Below, piece by piece: positions 1-9,386 of a stretch of 64,000 bases of DNA; within the stretch, counting starts at the first letter, position 1; every line of letters starts with the position of its first letter. The translations under genes were made by a program, and so were the position numbers. The notes beneath the pieces are model-generated. The model saw only the letters and a list, made by a program, of their open reading frames with translations, was not told where the DNA came from and did no database searches. The stretch spans positions 186,001 to 250,000 of the forward strand of contig CAWUJH010000004.1 in the NCBI GenBank assembly GCA_963922875.1, read 5' to 3'. The DNA is from Ketobacter sp963922875 (GTDB lineage Bacteria; Pseudomonadota; Gammaproteobacteria; Pseudomonadales; Ketobacteraceae).

Positions 1-151
1 CGGGTTTTTTGCCGCTCACGTCACCTTCTGTAGCTTGTTTGAACAACGCATAAAATTGTAGCTTGTCATCAGTGCTGGGTTTAAATGAGCTGTCGGAGCT
101 ATCACGCACAAAGGCAACGGCATCGTTAAATTGTTGATCTAATTCTGACAT
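1..151 (-). CDS. Acyl-CoA-binding protein, partial (3' end outside window)
   Basis: The reading frame starts at an ATG at 151 on the minus strand and runs off the left edge, giving about 50 residues beginning MSELDQQFNDAVAF. The segment LQFYALFKQATEGDV matches the conserved LyxLYKQAtvGDv core of acyl-CoA-binding proteins, where the Tyr and Lys contact the acyl-CoA. The family is small (about 85-90 residues), cytosolic, and binds long-chain acyl-CoA esters. A short purine-rich stretch (AAAGAG) precedes the start. The C-terminal half is not visible, so completeness cannot be judged. It is divergent from the DUF2789 gene at 311. Confidence 0.8.
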   Translation of the reverse strand, partial: MSELDQQFNDAVAFVRDSSDSSFKPSTDDKLQFYALFKQATEGDVSGKKP

Positions 152-310
152 AGTAAAATCTCTTTAGCTTTTTGTGGTAATGTTAGCACTCCGCCAGGGC
201 GATTTGTATAAAAACATAAGACTCGGTTTTATATAGCAAAATAGTATAGATTTTGGCTGGATAGATGGCAAAAAACGTCGCAGTCTTAGAAGGTGAAGCA
301 AAGGGAGATA

Positions 311-550
311 ATGAATATGAACTCCGTGTACTATTCTATGGCCAATCTGTTCCAGCAACTTGGATTACCTTCAGAACCAGAGGAGATCGATGATTTTGTT
401 GCAAAGCACAAGGCCCTATCTGATGGTGTAACCATTGCTCAAGCCCCTTTCTGGAATGATGCTCAGGCCCAGTTTATCGTTCAAGCTCTTGACAGCGACT
501 CCGAGTGGTGTGAGGCGGTGGATCAGCTAGATGCTCGCCTGCGCTATTAG
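311..550 (+). CDS. DUF2789 family protein
   Basis: A small protein of about 79 residues. The pattern LFQQLGLPSEPEEIDDF, followed by an acidic C-terminus ending VDQLDARLRY, is the signature I recognise for DUF2789, a family of unknown function common in Pseudomonas and related gammaproteobacteria. There is no signal peptide or membrane segment. A GGGAG ribosome-binding site at 303-307 suits either the ATG at 311 or the one at 317; 317 has the better spacing, and the two differ by two residues. It stands alone, divergent from the acyl-CoA-binding protein gene. The function is unknown. Confidence 0.75.
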   Translation: MNMNSVYYSMANLFQQLGLPSEPEEIDDFVAKHKALSDGVTIAQAPFWNDAQAQFIVQALDSDSEWCEAVDQLDARLRY

Positions 551-851
551 CCATGGGGTGTTAGCCCCCACGCTTCCCCTAAGCATCAATAAAGCGCATA
601 ATCTACCTGCTTTAAATCAGAGTGGAGGATAGTGAAAGGTCTTGCTTGAAAGCTTTTTATTGTCTGTGTCAGTGGTAAATTCAGCAATAGTCGTGTGGCT
701 GGATGACGCTAGAATGATCATTTTGTCGTTATTTGCATGGACGCCAAGTTTCTACACTAATAGGATGTCACCACGCAACGGCTATCTTTCCGCATTGTGG
801 AGCTATTCAAATAATTAAAGCCAAATCTTTGAGCTCTAGAGGCGTATCGGA
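551..851. other. Intergenic region, no gene seen
   Basis: About 300 bases without a convincing reading frame on either strand. Just after the DUF2789 stop, GGGGTGTTAGCCCC (about 554-567) can fold into a short GC hairpin but has no T-run, so it is at best a weak terminator. AT-rich sequence at 800-835 may carry the promoter for the operon starting at 852; I cannot fix boxes with confidence. Confidence 0.4.
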
Positions 852-1403
852 ATGGAACTAGAAATGAGAAAAATGTTAGACCTTTCTCGATTGAGGGTTG
901 ATGGTTTAAAGAAACCTTATGTTACTTTAATGATGGATATCATCGGGCGCTCACTTGAGGCGGCCAGTCAAGTGGATAAAGCTATTCAGCAGGATGTGCG
1001 AAGACTGCCTGATGGTTTTACCTTCGATATGCGGGCTCTGCCGGATGGGCCCTCGTTTAATATGAAGAAAGTCGACGACTGTCAGCTTAAATATGTGGGG
1101 CCAGGGATTCGTGACGACAATGATGTGTCTCTCAAATTCAAGCATGTAAGTCATGCCTTTCTCGTGCTTTCTTTCCAAGAAGGCACAGCACGAGCTTATG
1201 CCAACGATAGAATATTGGTGGATGGCGAAGTGTCAGATGTGATGAAGCTCATTCGTTGTCTCAACCGTATGGAAACCATCATATTGCCAAAATTAATTGC
1301 ACAACGAGCAGTGAAACGTTACCCAAAGATACCGTTGTTTAGCAAGGTCTCGCTCGGTGGTCGCATTTATGCTCAGTTTGTAAAGAACGTTTTTCGGGGT
1401 TAA
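852..1403 (+). CDS. Hypothetical protein, possibly SCP2-like lipid-binding
   Basis: A 183-residue soluble protein with no signal peptide. The central part (about residues 95-150: FLVLSFQEGTARAYANDRILVDGEVSDVMKLIRCLN) has the flow of SCP2/sterol-carrier-like domains, where a strand pair is followed by a helix carrying substrate-binding residues, but I recognise no strict motif and this is tentative. It ends three bases before the iron alcohol dehydrogenase start, so the two are almost surely co-transcribed. A role presenting a lipid or aldehyde substrate to the dehydrogenase is inference from context. Unusual base use is not apparent. Confidence 0.55.
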   Translation: MELEMRKMLDLSRLRVDGLKKPYVTLMMDIIGRSLEAASQVDKAIQQDVRRLPDGFTFDMRALPDGPSFNMKKVDDCQLKYVGPGIRDDNDVSLKFKHVSHAFLVLSFQEGTARAYANDRILVDGEVSDVMKLIRCLNRMETIILPKLIAQRAVKRYPKIPLFSKVSLGGRIYAQFVKNVFRG

Positions 1404-1406
1404 ACG

Positions 1407-2591
1407 ATGTCAAAACCATATTACGAATTTTTCTGTCCAGTTAAAATTATCGCTGGGAGCGCAGCGCTGGAACACATTCCCTATGAACTAAAAATGCTCT
1501 CAGCCTCGCGTCCTATGATTATCACAGATAAAGGCGTGCGCGCAGTCGGGCTAACCGATCATGTCCTTGGTGCCTTTGTTGAAACGGATATGGATATTGA
1601 AGCTATATTCGACGATGTACCACCTGACTCTTCAACTGAAGTTGTTGAGCGAGCGGCTAAAATATATCGTGAGAAAGGCTGTGACTCCATTATTGCTGTC
1701 GGTGGTGGTTCGGTGATCGATACAAGTAAGGCCGTGAATATTTTAGTGTCGGAGGGAGGTGACAAGCTGGCCGATTATGCGGGTATAGGGTTGCTTACTC
1801 GACCATTAAAACCATTCTTTGTTGTGCCCACAACCGCCGGTACCGGATCTGAAGTGACACTAGTTGCGGTAATTAAGGATATCGAAAAAGGTATGAAGCT
1901 CTATTTTAGCTCGTACTTTTTATTGCCAAATGCGGCCGTTATCGATCCTAGAATGACCCTAACTTTGCCGCCTCATATCACGGCGATGACTGCAATGGAT
2001 GCAATGACCCATGCCATAGAAGCCTTTACCGGTCTGGCAAAAAATCCCATCAGCGATGCTTACGCCACTTCTGCTATTAAAAAGATCAGTGAGAACCTAT
2101 TAAAAGTATTAGATCAACCCAGCGATGTGGACGCTCGCTTGGAACTGGCGCAGGCTTCAACGATGGCTGGAATAGCGTTTTCCAACTCAATGGTAGGGCT
2201 GGTACATTCTCTAGGCCATTCCTTGGGGACTTTGTGTCACTTGCCTCATGGCTTGTGTATGAATCTATTTTTGCCCTATGTCCTTGATTACAATCTGCAA
2301 GAACGGGGCGAAGTGTTTGGTGAGCTGCTGCTGCCGCTGGCGGGAGCTGAAGTGTATGCACGTACACCAGCCACCGATCGGGGTAGAAAAGTTATATCAG
2401 TTCTACGCGAGTTGAGGGATGTATTGTACGAGCGTTGCAAGTTGCCTCGAACCCTATCGGAAACGGGCAAAGTAACGCAGGATCAATTACAGAAGCTTGC
2501 GGAAATGACCTTGGATGATGGTTCCATTATTTTGAATCCTGTCGAGGTGGATTTTGATGAAGCATTATCTGTTTTGAAGAAAGCCTGGTAG
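1407..2591 (+). CDS. Iron-containing alcohol dehydrogenase
   Basis: A 394-residue protein of normal length for the iron (group III) alcohol dehydrogenases, which reversibly oxidise alcohols with NAD(P). The nucleotide-binding GGGSVIDTSKA motif is near residues 97-107, with PTTAGTGSEVT near 140-150. The metal site is shown by DAMTHAIEAF (about 197-206) and by the histidines of SLGHSLGTLCHLPHG (about 268-283). All expected metal ligands appear present. It is the second gene of a tight operon: 3 bases from the upstream gene and 3 bases from cmoM downstream. The substrate cannot be told from the sequence. Confidence 0.9.
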   Translation: MSKPYYEFFCPVKIIAGSAALEHIPYELKMLSASRPMIITDKGVRAVGLTDHVLGAFVETDMDIEAIFDDVPPDSSTEVVERAAKIYREKGCDSIIAVGGGSVIDTSKAVNILVSEGGDKLADYAGIGLLTRPLKPFFVVPTTAGTGSEVTLVAVIKDIEKGMKLYFSSYFLLPNAAVIDPRMTLTLPPHITAMTAMDAMTHAIEAFTGLAKNPISDAYATSAIKKISENLLKVLDQPSDVDARLELAQASTMAGIAFSNSMVGLVHSLGHSLGTLCHLPHGLCMNLFLPYVLDYNLQERGEVFGELLLPLAGAEVYARTPATDRGRKVISVLRELRDVLYERCKLPRTLSETGKVTQDQLQKLAEMTLDDGSIILNPVEVDFDEALSVLKKAW

Positions 2592-2594
2592 TGC

Positions 2595-3371
2595 ATGGGT
2601 GATACGGGTAGGAATTTTGATGACCTGGTGGCCCAGTTTAACGGCAGAATTTATCAAACCAGCAAAGGACGTATTCGTCTAGCCATTTTGGCGCGGGATT
2701 TGGCAGAATCCATTCCCGCGCTGTATCAGAATAGAGACTGGCAAATACTCGACGCCGGTGGTGGTGAGGGCGTTTACGCTAGAGTTCTGGCACATCAAGG
2801 ACATCATATTACCTTGTGTGATCAGTCCCAGCAGATGATATCGAATGCTCAAACTGCAGCGGTGAATGCTGGTCTATCTGATCGTTTTCGGTTTTTTCAT
2901 TGCCCCATTCAACAACTGGATAAGCCGCTTCAAGCCTATGATTTAATCATGTGTCATGCGGTACTGGAATGGGTTTCCGACCCACGATCGTTGTTGCAGA
3001 CCTTGCAGTCGTGGTTAACCCCAGGTGGCTACTTATCTTTAATGTTTTTTAATCGGCACTCAACGGTGTTTCGTTGTTTAGTCCGTGGCTATCTTGATAA
3101 AGCCAAAAATGATCAATTTGAAGGCAGTGGTAAGGGGTTAACACCACTGAATCCCTTGCTTCCCGATCAAGTTCTGGGTTGGCTTCAGTCTATGGGTTTT
3201 AAAGTGTTGGTGCATAGCGGTATCCGGGTCTTCCACGATTATATGCATTTTGATATACGTCAAAATCGGAGTGAAGCCGATATTACTGAGCTGGAGTTGC
3301 GATATTCCCGAATGGAGCCTTATCGTTCCTTAGGACGTTACATTCATGTAGTGGTTCAGGCGCCAAACTAA
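2595..3371 (+). CDS. cmoM: tRNA 5-carboxymethoxyuridine methyltransferase CmoM
   Basis: 258 residues, close to the E. coli CmoM length. It uses S-adenosylmethionine to methylate cmo5U to mcmo5U at wobble position 34 of a subset of tRNAs. The start RNFDDLVAQFNGRIYQTSKG, the SAM-binding ILDAGGGEGVYARVL (about 51-65), HAVLEWVSDPRSLLQTL and GVRVFHDY all match E. coli CmoM (old name SmtA) at the same positions. The final GRYIHVVVQ is also conserved. It starts 3 bases after the alcohol dehydrogenase stop. All motif residues appear intact, so it should be active. Confidence 0.92.
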   Translation: MGDTGRNFDDLVAQFNGRIYQTSKGRIRLAILARDLAESIPALYQNRDWQILDAGGGEGVYARVLAHQGHHITLCDQSQQMISNAQTAAVNAGLSDRFRFFHCPIQQLDKPLQAYDLIMCHAVLEWVSDPRSLLQTLQSWLTPGGYLSLMFFNRHSTVFRCLVRGYLDKAKNDQFEGSGKGLTPLNPLLPDQVLGWLQSMGFKVLVHSGIRVFHDYMHFDIRQNRSEADITELELRYSRMEPYRSLGRYIHVVVQAPN

Positions 3372-3400
3372 CGTTATTTTTAATAAAGGAAACTAGAATT

Positions 3401-4132
3401 TTGTCCCTTTATCGTTTATTGCCGGTTGTTATGGGTTTGGCCGTGGGATTGTTGCTAACCTATCCCTTGCTGGTGTTAGGTGTTCGCTGGCAGTGGTGGG
3501 ATTACCAAACGGGATTTTCTTTGCTGGCGGGTGTGGCATTAACGGGCGTTATCTTATTAGCCAGTGCCGGGATAGCGCTGATTATTGCTATTCGAAATTC
3601 CAATGGGTGGGCTATGAAAAGGGGGATGGTGGCGGTTATCTTACTAGCAATACCTATCGCGTATTTAACCTTTTTTGGTATCAAAGCCTCTCAACTTCCC
3701 ATGATCCACGATATTTCTACAGACAAGACTAATCCACCGCATTTTATGGCACTAGCTGAGCTAAGGCCGGATGACGCTAATGCATTGGATTACAATAGTG
3801 AGATTGCTCAACTGCAGGCTGAATTTTATCCTGAGATTGATTCATTAGTATTGCCCTTACCCTCAGTGAAAGTCTTGGAGTTGGCGCAGCAAGCGGCGCA
3901 AGATTTAAAATGGAAGGTCGTCCTGTTCCAGCCGTCATTCGGTCATATGGAAGCCACGGATAGCACTCTGTTGTTTGGTTTCGTCGATGATATTGTGGTG
4001 CGTGTTTCAGAGCATAAAGAAGGGTCTGTGGTTGACGTGCGCTCTGTGAGTCGGGTGGGCAAAAGTGATTTGGGTAAAAATGCGCAACGAATTGTGGAGT
4101 TTCAGCAGCGCTTGTTGCATTTGAGCCGTTAG
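3401..4132 (+). CDS. DUF1499 domain membrane protein
   Basis: 243 residues. Three hydrophobic segments lie in the first half (about 6-29, 40-65 and 74-92), followed by a soluble DUF1499 domain (about 105-243) with its LPLPSVKVLELAQQAA and VDVRSVSRVGKSDLGKNAQRI stretches. The function of DUF1499 is unknown. The start is TTG at 3401, chosen because AAAGGA at 3385-3390 is well spaced; an ATG at 3431 is the alternative and would trim the first hydrophobic segment. It lies 29 bases after cmoM, probably in the same operon, and is followed by a strong terminator. Confidence 0.75.
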   Translation: MSLYRLLPVVMGLAVGLLLTYPLLVLGVRWQWWDYQTGFSLLAGVALTGVILLASAGIALIIAIRNSNGWAMKRGMVAVILLAIPIAYLTFFGIKASQLPMIHDISTDKTNPPHFMALAELRPDDANALDYNSEIAQLQAEFYPEIDSLVLPLPSVKVLELAQQAAQDLKWKVVLFQPSFGHMEATDSTLLFGFVDDIVVRVSEHKEGSVVDVRSVSRVGKSDLGKNAQRIVEFQQRLLHLSR

Positions 4133-4155
4133 CCGGTGCCAATGCAATAATTTTT

Positions 4156-4189
4156 AAAAACCACTAACCCTCAGTTGTTAGTGGTTTTT
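4156..4189. terminator. Bidirectional rho-independent terminator
   Basis: AAAAACCACTAAC (4156-4168) pairs perfectly with GTTAGTGGTTTTT (4177-4189) around an 8-base loop. A-rich and T-rich arms make it work in both directions, which fits its place between the convergent DUF1499 gene and thiolase gene. Confidence 0.9.
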
Positions 4190-4208
4190 AGTTGTGCGAA
4201 CAATCCTC

Positions 4209-5390
4209 TTAAATAAGCTCAATAGCCATAGACGTGGCTTCGCCGCCGCCGATGCAAAGAGAGGCCACTCCGCGTTTGCCACCGGTTTGTATAAGGCCAT
4301 GAATTAACGTCAGTAATATTCTAGAGCCGGTGGAGCCCACGGGGTGACCCAAGGCGCAGGCACCGCCGTAAATGTTGACTTTTTCATGAGGGATTTGATG
4401 TTTCTGCATGGCTAACATCGTGACCATGGCAAAGGCTTCATTGATCTCGAAGAGGTCGATATCACTCACTTTCCATCCAGTTTTAGCGAAGAGTTTTTCC
4501 AGCGAGCCCACAGGAGCCATAGTGAATTCCGCAGGTGCTTGTGATTGCGTTGAATGGGCGACAATTCGCGCTAATGGTGTCAAACCTCGGCGTTTGGCTT
4601 CGGATTCCAGCATTAATACCAGAGCTGAAGCCCCGTCAGAGATTGAGCTGGCATTGGCTGCGGTAATGGTGCCGTCTTTCTTAAATGCTGGTCGCAAACC
4701 GGGTATTTTGTCCAACGCGGCTTTGCCCGGCTGCTCATCAGTGTCAATGGTTACTTCGCCTTTGCGAGTAGAGTAGCTGACGGGCACAATTTCAGCCGCA
4801 AAATTTCCTGCAGCAATCGCATTACGAGCACGTTCCAGGGACGTCATGGCAAACTCATCCATAGCGGATCGGCTGAGACCCTCTTTATCAGCAATTTCTT
4901 GGGCAAATGACCCCATGAGGCGACCGCTAGCGGCATCTTCCAAACCGTCTAGAAACATATGGTCTTTAATTTCTCCATGGCCCATGCGCAAGCCGCTACG
5001 GGCTTTTTCCAATAAATAGGGCGCATTGGTCATGCTTTCCATGCCGCCGCTCACCATAATGGTATTGGTTCCGGCTTTGATTAAGTCATGGGCCAGCATG
5101 GTGGCTTTCATACCTGAACCGCATAATTTATTAATGGTGGTACAGCCTGTGGCGGCGGGTAGTCCAGCGTTGAGTGCTGCTTGGCGTGCCGGGCCTTGTT
5201 TTAAACCTGCGGGTAGCACACAGCCTAAAATAACTTCTTCCACAGCATTGGTGTCGATGCCTGCGCGCTTAATGGCCTCTTTAATTGTTATAGCGCCCAA
5301 ATCTACCGCACTCAGAGGGGCTAAACACCCTTGGAATCCACCCATTGGGGTTCGGGCACCGTTGACGATAACAACCGCGTCTTGAGTCAT
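4209..5390 (-). CDS. Acetyl-CoA C-acyltransferase (thiolase)
   Basis: A 393-residue thiolase, the normal length for biosynthetic/degradative acetyl-CoA acetyltransferases (AtoB/PhaA group). It condenses or cleaves acyl-CoA thioesters. The nucleophile Cys90 sits in TTINKLCGSGMKA; the base His is in GGACALGHPVGSTGSR, and the second Cys in SLCIGGGEA near the end. NEAFA is also present. All catalytic residues are intact. It is transcribed alone on the minus strand; its transcript ends at the shared terminator at 4156-4189. Which exact family member (AtoB, PhaA or FadA-like) cannot be settled without phylogeny. Confidence 0.9.
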   Translation of the reverse strand: MTQDAVVIVNGARTPMGGFQGCLAPLSAVDLGAITIKEAIKRAGIDTNAVEEVILGCVLPAGLKQGPARQAALNAGLPAATGCTTINKLCGSGMKATMLAHDLIKAGTNTIMVSGGMESMTNAPYLLEKARSGLRMGHGEIKDHMFLDGLEDAASGRLMGSFAQEIADKEGLSRSAMDEFAMTSLERARNAIAAGNFAAEIVPVSYSTRKGEVTIDTDEQPGKAALDKIPGLRPAFKKDGTITAANASSISDGASALVLMLESEAKRRGLTPLARIVAHSTQSQAPAEFTMAPVGSLEKLFAKTGWKVSDIDLFEINEAFAMVTMLAMQKHQIPHEKVNIYGGACALGHPVGSTGSRILLTLIHGLIQTGGKRGVASLCIGGGEATSMAIELI

Positions 5391-5499
5391 GACTACACCT
5401 TTTTTGTGGTTAATTAAATCGGTTAACTTAGGAAGGCTATTGTACCGTCAAAGCTAATGGCTGGCGATAGGGGTAATGTTTTCGAAATCGAGAAACGAA

Positions 5500-7578
5500 T
5501 CAGGTAGAACTCTGTAGCTTGGGCGACGATCGGCGCTCCCTTTTTAATAGCTTAAGGAACTTGTTGGAAGATATGGGGTGTGAGTAGAGGTAACCTTGGG
5601 CTATATCGCAATGGCATTTTTGAAGATAGGTCACTTGATTTGGACTTTGAGTTCCCTCCGCCACTACGGTAAGCCCCAGACTGTGTCCAAGTTGGATGAT
5701 GGCGTCGACGATGGTGCCGTTATCGGAATCCTCTAGCATGTCATGGACGAAAGCTTGATCGATCTTAAGTTCATCCATCGGTAATTTCTTTAGATAACTC
5801 AGAGAGGAGTACCCTGTACCGAAATCATCAATGGCTAACTGAACGCCGACTTTTTTGATTTGATTGAGTAGACGAATCGCTAAATCCACGTTACCCATGA
5901 CTACAGTTTCTGTAATTTCCAGGATTATTTGTCGGGGGGGGACTCGGGACTCATTCAATGTTGCCATTATATTTTCCACTAGTGTCGCTTGGTGGAGTTG
6001 CACAGCGCTGACATTAATTGACATTGTGAGGTGCTGGTAGCCAGCTTGATGCCATTTTTTTAGGGTGTTGCAGGCTTCTATGAAGACCCATTGGCCGATG
6101 CCAACAATTGCGCCTGTGCGTTCAGCTAAGGGAATGAATTTGTCCGGATAAATCAAACCTAGCTCTGGGTGATGCCAACGCACTAAAGCTTCTGCACCTT
6201 TGACCTCGCCGCTGACCAAGTTGATTTGAGGCTGAAACACCAGCTCTAGTTGATTTTTTTCCACCGCATCGTAGAGTTGTTTTTCTAAAGCTTTTGCTTC
6301 GCGAATTTTCTGGTCAATATTGGCGACATAGAATTGATAGTTATTGCCGCCTTGGGATTTAGCTAATTGCATGACATTTTCTGCATTCTTTAATAGCTGT
6401 TCAGCTTGATTACCGTCATTTGGGTAAAGAGTTATCCCGATAGTGGCGGATAAACTTAAATTGTGATTTTCGACCCAAAAAGGGTTTCTGATGGTGTCGA
6501 GGATTCGTTGCGCTACATCAGCTGCTTCCAGATCATTTCTGAGGTTAGGGATAATCATTGCGAATACATCGCCACCCACTCGGGCAATAGTGTAATCCGG
6601 GTGCAATTCGGAGCGAAAGCGCTCGGTAAGATTGAGTAATAACTGATCGCCGGTATGGTAGGAATGTAAAAGGTTTACGGATTTAAAATCATCTAACGCA
6701 CAAAATATAACGGCAAATAAGGTATTGCGTTCGCTACTTTCTTGAATGGTTTGTTCGATTCGACGTATCAACAGGCTACGGTTAGGAAGTTCTGTCAGCA
6801 TGTCATAGTTACTGAGCCTCTCCACATGAGCTTCGGCTAATCGGCGTCGGCTATTAAAGCGTGCTATGGCCTTAAACAAGCCGTTTATTTTATGGACCCA
6901 TGCCCCCAACTCGTCTTCCTCGTGGCCTTTGGGGGCCGATAACATGCGTTTCGATGGTTGCAGCGGGTCGATCTCGCCGAGTTCAGTGAGCAGTGACGTC
7001 ATGGGGCGAGCAACTAAATGACGAAATATAAGGTACAAAACAAAACCGAACACGATGGCTTGGGCTAATCCACTAGCCAGCGTGGTCTTACAGCGTTGAA
7101 TAAAAGCGTTGGCGGCATTGCTTGGGTCCAGGCTGACTTCAATATTGCCGATATGGCGGACTTTGGTAGAACCTGCAGTTTTGCTCGTCTTTGTCATTAG
7201 CGCTTCAGTTAAGCTGTACTCCAAACCGAGCACACGACTGATAACGGCGCGATAGGGAATTTCGTGTTTGTTCCGAAAAGCGGAGGCAAGGGGTGGTTGT
7301 CCCGGCACCGATATCGCGGCATAAAAAATGGAGTTATGCCGAAATAATCCCTCAACCACTTGCTCTGCCAACGAGTGATCTAGCTGCAAGGCGGCTTGAG
7401 TGGCAGATTCTTGGACAATGGCAACGACTTGATGGGCTTCTATAGCTAATTGCAGGCGTGCCTGCCTGGCGTCTAGCGCAATTTGCACCAGGCTCAGCAA
7501 CAACCCGATTAACAGCGCCGTGCCCATAGCGGCAAAAAAGAGTTTATTTGAAAGGCGGCTATTAAAGAAATGAGCCAT
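5500..7578 (-). CDS. Membrane GGDEF/EAL cyclic-di-GMP protein
   Basis: 692 residues. A transmembrane helix (about 13-36), a periplasmic sensor region of about 130 residues, a second helix (about 167-190), a HAMP-like linker, then GGDEF (about 255-420) and EAL (about 430-680) domains. The GGDEF signature reads GGDVF near residue 335, so the acidic residues needed for cyclase activity are replaced and this half is probably not a cyclase. The EAL half keeps EALVRW and DDFGTGYSSLSYLKKLP, consistent with an active c-di-GMP phosphodiesterase. It is divergent from the secreted protein gene at 7659, sharing an 80-base intergenic region. Confidence 0.88.
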   Translation of the reverse strand: MAHFFNSRLSNKLFFAAMGTALLIGLLLSLVQIALDARQARLQLAIEAHQVVAIVQESATQAALQLDHSLAEQVVEGLFRHNSIFYAAISVPGQPPLASAFRNKHEIPYRAVISRVLGLEYSLTEALMTKTSKTAGSTKVRHIGNIEVSLDPSNAANAFIQRCKTTLASGLAQAIVFGFVLYLIFRHLVARPMTSLLTELGEIDPLQPSKRMLSAPKGHEEDELGAWVHKINGLFKAIARFNSRRRLAEAHVERLSNYDMLTELPNRSLLIRRIEQTIQESSERNTLFAVIFCALDDFKSVNLLHSYHTGDQLLLNLTERFRSELHPDYTIARVGGDVFAMIIPNLRNDLEAADVAQRILDTIRNPFWVENHNLSLSATIGITLYPNDGNQAEQLLKNAENVMQLAKSQGGNNYQFYVANIDQKIREAKALEKQLYDAVEKNQLELVFQPQINLVSGEVKGAEALVRWHHPELGLIYPDKFIPLAERTGAIVGIGQWVFIEACNTLKKWHQAGYQHLTMSINVSAVQLHQATLVENIMATLNESRVPPRQIILEITETVVMGNVDLAIRLLNQIKKVGVQLAIDDFGTGYSSLSYLKKLPMDELKIDQAFVHDMLEDSDNGTIVDAIIQLGHSLGLTVVAEGTQSPNQVTYLQKCHCDIAQGYLYSHPISSNKFLKLLKRERRSSPKLQSST

Positions 7579-7658
7579 GTTTTGTTCCTAAAAAGGACAG
7601 CCTTTTCTTTTGTTTTTGTTCTATTGTTATAGTCAAAGTATCAAATATAACGTCATTA

Positions 7659-8264
7659 ATGTCAAAGAAAGCCGGAATCCCATTGAAAATCTCCAAGACA
7701 ACTCTGTTTTCAGTATTTATGATCATCTGCTGGCTAGGAATCTCAGCAACCACTGCTAATGTTGCCGCTGAGCCCACAGAATTGCCTTATTCCAGTGAGA
7801 TAGTTCGACAGGAAATGCAAGGACTGGTGAATGAAGGCTTAGAGCAACTGGTTCCTGAGCTGGCTGAATCGAATACGTTTTATCCTTTTGCGATCATACT
7901 GGGTCATGATGGAATCATGCGAATTATGGGTGCAACAGTAGAAAATCGGCAGCCACTGGTGACAAATGTCGTTACTGATTTGGTTGCAGAGGCTAAACAG
8001 TTAGCAAAAAGCAGGCGCATAAAAGCGGTGGCGTTTTTCATGGATTATGTTGCTCTTCGAGAGGATACTGGGTTAAAACAGCCGGGTATTCGCATAGAGC
8101 TGAATCATCAGTTGTCAGAAGCATTATCGGTTTTTGTTCCCTACCGGCACGCCGCTGACGGAAAATTACAGTTACTAACTACGCAGTACTCTAGAGGCAA
8201 AAATATCGTTTTTACAACGGCTGGAACTACGGGAGTCAAAGGATTGAAAACGACACAAGAGTAA
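7659..8264 (+). CDS. Hypothetical secreted protein
   Basis: 201 residues with an N-terminal basic stretch and a hydrophobic helix (about 15-36) ending TTANVAAEPT, a plausible signal peptide cut after VAA. The mature part, about 160 residues, is soluble and I do not recognise its family. It is divergent from the GGDEF/EAL gene and is followed 21 bases later by the epimerase-like gene, so it may share a transcript with that. Function unknown. Confidence 0.6.
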   Translation: MSKKAGIPLKISKTTLFSVFMIICWLGISATTANVAAEPTELPYSSEIVRQEMQGLVNEGLEQLVPELAESNTFYPFAIILGHDGIMRIMGATVENRQPLVTNVVTDLVAEAKQLAKSRRIKAVAFFMDYVALREDTGLKQPGIRIELNHQLSEALSVFVPYRHAADGKLQLLTTQYSRGKNIVFTTAGTTGVKGLKTTQE

Positions 8265-8285
8265 ACAGGGCCTATTGGGGGGTTC

Positions 8286-9308
8286 ATGAAATTATTGATA
8301 ACCGGGGCGGATAGCTATGTGGGGTGGCACTATGTGCGTCATTTCGCTCAAATTAGACCCGATGCCAAAGTTGTCGCCAGTATGGCTAATTTGTCCAAAA
8401 CCACTGAATTAGCGGATTCTGACAATGTCGAGATATTCTTCGGCGATCTTTTAGATGATAGTTTTACCCGGCAAATTACTTCGGATATTGATATTATTGT
8501 ACATTGTACGGCCAAGTTAGACCCCGATTTAGGGTATGAAGAATGCTATCAGGCTAATGTGGCGGTTACGGAAAGACTGATTAAATGTTGCCGCGACGCC
8601 GGTGTCCGGCGTTTTGTTTATGTGGGTAGTTCCAGTGTATATCTGGATTATAATGATCACTTGAACGTAACCGAAGAGTTTCTGCCGGTACGCTTTGCCG
8701 ACAATTATGCTCGCACCCAGTATCAGGCCGAATGCCGGGTGCTTAGAGCGCACTCTGATCAATTGAAAACCCTATGTTTGCGTCCACACTGGGTAATCGG
8801 TTCGGAAGATGCAGGATTGATTGGCGCTTTACTGATGGCTCATGCCAATGAACAATTATACCAGGTAGGTGAAGGCCGCAACATTATCAGCATGACGAGC
8901 ATTGAGAACCTAATGCATGCTATGGATTGTGCCGTGTTTGGCACTGATGATGTAACCGGAGATACTTACAATATAGCGGATCCTCGCCCGGTAAATTTTT
9001 GGCAGGCGATTGAGTCCCTGTTGTCCACTCTAGGGCAGCCGCCCATCACTCGAAAAGTAACCTATCCCACCGCCGCTTTGTACTACGGACTGCGAGATCT
9101 AATGCAGCGCCTTTATTTTCGCAGCTCTGCCCCTCATATATCACGCAAGAATATAAGCTTGTTAGTTCGTTCATTCACTCTGAATATAGAAAAGGCCCGG
9201 CGTAAGCTCGGTTATCATCCCAAACAAAGCGTTGAACACAGCTTACAGAGCTTTGCCCAAGAGATTTATGAAGAATTGAATTCTGAATCTTTAAAATCAG
9301 TCTATTAG
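8286..9308 (+). CDS. NAD-dependent epimerase/dehydratase-like SDR
   Basis: 340 residues, an extended short-chain dehydrogenase. The Rossmann motif TGADSYVGWHYV is at the N-terminus. YVGSSSVY supplies the catalytic serines. The usual YxxxK catalytic pair appears as YARTQ (codons near 8705-8720), so the lysine is a glutamine. The layout and the C-terminal region look like the 3-beta-hydroxysteroid dehydrogenase/OleD-like branch. Because of the missing lysine it may have altered or no oxidoreductase activity. The substrate is unknown. It starts at ATG 8286, after a GGGGGG run serving as ribosome-binding site. Confidence 0.8.
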   Translation: MKLLITGADSYVGWHYVRHFAQIRPDAKVVASMANLSKTTELADSDNVEIFFGDLLDDSFTRQITSDIDIIVHCTAKLDPDLGYEECYQANVAVTERLIKCCRDAGVRRFVYVGSSSVYLDYNDHLNVTEEFLPVRFADNYARTQYQAECRVLRAHSDQLKTLCLRPHWVIGSEDAGLIGALLMAHANEQLYQVGEGRNIISMTSIENLMHAMDCAVFGTDDVTGDTYNIADPRPVNFWQAIESLLSTLGQPPITRKVTYPTAALYYGLRDLMQRLYFRSSAPHISRKNISLLVRSFTLNIEKARRKLGYHPKQSVEHSLQSFAQEIYEELNSESLKSVY

Positions 9309-9386
9309 GCCTATTGCTAATGGTTTGAGTTATACTGGGCCGGGTTTTAAAATGGTGGTCGATTAAGCAAAAATTTGGAAGAGATT

